Shown here one piece after another: positions 5,126 to 6,147 of a stretch of 6,147 nt of DNA. Numbering within the stretch: the stretch's first letter is position 1; every line of letters begins with the position of its first letter. Position numbers and translations under genes: made by a program. The notes under the pieces were generated by a model, which made no database searches, was not told the DNA's origin, and was given only the letters and a program-made list of their open reading frames with translations. Source of the stretch: Sulfurimonas sp. (GTDB lineage: Bacteria; Campylobacterota; Campylobacteria; Campylobacterales; Sulfurimonadaceae); the NCBI GenBank assembly GCA_027063585.1, contig JAMORM010000095.1:1-6147 (forward strand), written 5' to 3'.

Positions 5126-6147
5126 ATGGCATTTTCCAAAGAAAATAGACAAGGTACTATTTATGGTATCATCTTTGTTGCGATTTTTGCAGCTGCTGCA
5201 ACTTCAATAGCACAAATACCATTCGTTAAATCACTTGGAATCTCTCCTCTTGTAATTGGTATAGTTCTGGGTATTTTTTATGCAAATACACTGCATAACC
5301 ACATTCCTAGTGCATGGAGCACGGGTATCACATTTTCCGGTAAAAAGATACTTCGTTTCGCAATCGTTTTTTATGGATTTCGTATAACATTTCAACAGAT
5401 TATGGATGTTGGACTCAGTGGTTTTACCGTCTCACTAATTATGCTCTCAACAACTTTTTTACTTGGTACATACCTAGGAGTAAAAGCGTTTAAAATGGAT
5501 AGGGATACATCAATGCTTACTGCAGCAGGCGCTTCTGTTTGTGGTGCGGCAGCAGTTTTGGCGACAGAACCTGTTTTAAAAGCTGAAGGCTATAAAACTG
5601 CAGTAGCGGTTTCAATGGTTGTGCTTTTTGGTACGATTTCTATGTTTTTATATCCTGTTTTGTATGCATCAATCATTGAACCTGCAACAGGATTTTTGCA
5701 CATGACACCGGAACAGTTTGGTATATATACAGGTGGAACAATTCATGAGGTTGCACAGGTTGTTGCTGTACCTGCTTCCATCCCGGGTGCACCTGAAGTA
5801 ATGGCAAATTCAGCAGTTATTGTAAAAATGACTCGTGTTATTATGATTGCTCCAATGCTTATTATTTTGGGTATTTATTTATCTATGCAGGCAAAAAAAA
5901 CAGGAAAAGCAGGTGGTAAGCTACAGCTTGTAATTCCTTGGTTCGCGGTATATTTTATCGGTATGGCTGGATTTAACTCTTTAGATTTAGTACCTCACGC
6001 TATTGTTGGAACTATTAATACTATTGATACCTTTCTTTTAACTATGGCAATGACAGCACTTGGAATGGGAACAATATTTTCTAAGTTTAAAGGGCTTGGA
6101 CTTGCACCGCTTTATACTGCCGGTGTGATGTTTGCTTGGTTAGTTGT
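5126..6147 (+). CDS. YeiH/UPF0324-family putative sulfate exporter, C-terminal end off the right edge
   Basis: 340 complete codons are present plus two bases, with the frame open to the window end. Relatives are about 340-350 residues long, so only a few residues are missing. This is a polytopic inner-membrane protein with around ten hydrophobic segments (for example 12-32, 98-120, 157-180, 236-254, 268-285 and 300-316). Two conserved family blocks are visible: GASVCGAAAVLATEP (135-149) in the middle of the protein and TGGTIHEVAQVVA (202-214), whose His207 and Glu208 are family-conserved polar residues inside a hydrophobic protein. Lys234 follows in a further conserved segment. The family is annotated as putative sulfate export, but the substrate is not well proven. 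In a sulfur oxidiser, disposal of sulfate or another small anion would make sense; that is an inference from presumed lifestyle. It has its own promoter and follows a terminator, so it is not in the ccoG transcript. Confidence 0.9.
   Translation, partial: MAFSKENRQGTIYGIIFVAIFAAAATSIAQIPFVKSLGISPLVIGIVLGIFYANTLHNHIPSAWSTGITFSGKKILRFAIVFYGFRITFQQIMDVGLSGFTVSLIMLSTTFLLGTYLGVKAFKMDRDTSMLTAAGASVCGAAAVLATEPVLKAEGYKTAVAVSMVVLFGTISMFLYPVLYASIIEPATGFLHMTPEQFGIYTGGTIHEVAQVVAVPASIPGAPEVMANSAVIVKMTRVIMIAPMLIILGIYLSMQAKKTGKAGGKLQLVIPWFAVYFIGMAGFNSLDLVPHAIVGTINTIDTFLLTMAMTALGMGTIFSKFKGLGLAPLYTAGVMFAWLV

Noticed and set aside
1..6147. CRISPR array, tRNA, rRNA or insertion sequence.
   Set aside because: No regularly spaced direct repeats, no cloverleaf-like or rRNA-like sequence and no transposase frame were seen on either strand.

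Overview
The window looks like chromosomal DNA of a Campylobacterota (Epsilonproteobacteria) species, most likely a free-living sulfur-oxidising relative of Sulfurimonas. The grounds are AT-rich sequence, extended -10 promoters with poor -35 boxes, and the protein types present: a cobalamin-dependent MetH, a cbb3-oxidase assembly protein CcoG and a YeiH-family transporter. The genus is an inference from protein character; there is no rRNA or other marker gene here. The window holds four protein genes and no tRNA, rRNA, CRISPR array or insertion sequence.

Layout. Positions 1-2673 (minus strand) carry the first 891 codons of metH, cobalamin-dependent methionine synthase, cut by the left edge at the start of its reactivation domain. 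A 202-bp divergent spacer (2674-2875) contains a weak metH promoter and a strong sigma-70-type promoter for the rightward genes. The second promoter is covered by several TGACG/CGTCA motifs in direct and inverted arrangement. Positions 2876-3511 (plus) encode a 211-residue protein with the layout of a small serine recombinase (resolvase fold plus C-terminal helix-turn-helix) that has lost the catalytic serine and the active-site arginine motif. It is best read as a DNA-binding regulator. It is followed after 21 bp by ccoG (3533-4987), and a perfect 11-bp hairpin lies across the end of the regulator gene. A clear intrinsic terminator (about 4993-5028) closes this two-gene unit. A separate promoter then drives a YeiH-family putative sulfate exporter (5126 to the right edge), which lacks only its last few residues.

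How the genes relate. MetH (methionine and folate metabolism) has no obvious functional link to its neighbours and is divergently transcribed. The regulator and ccoG look like one transcription unit. CcoG supports copper loading and assembly of cbb3 cytochrome oxidase, so the recombinase-derived regulator is a candidate for controlling respiratory or copper-related functions and its own promoter. The ccoNOQP structural genes are not next to ccoG in this window. The most interesting element is the combination of a catalytically dead serine-recombinase-like regulator, a repeat-covered promoter and an intercistronic hairpin ahead of ccoG.
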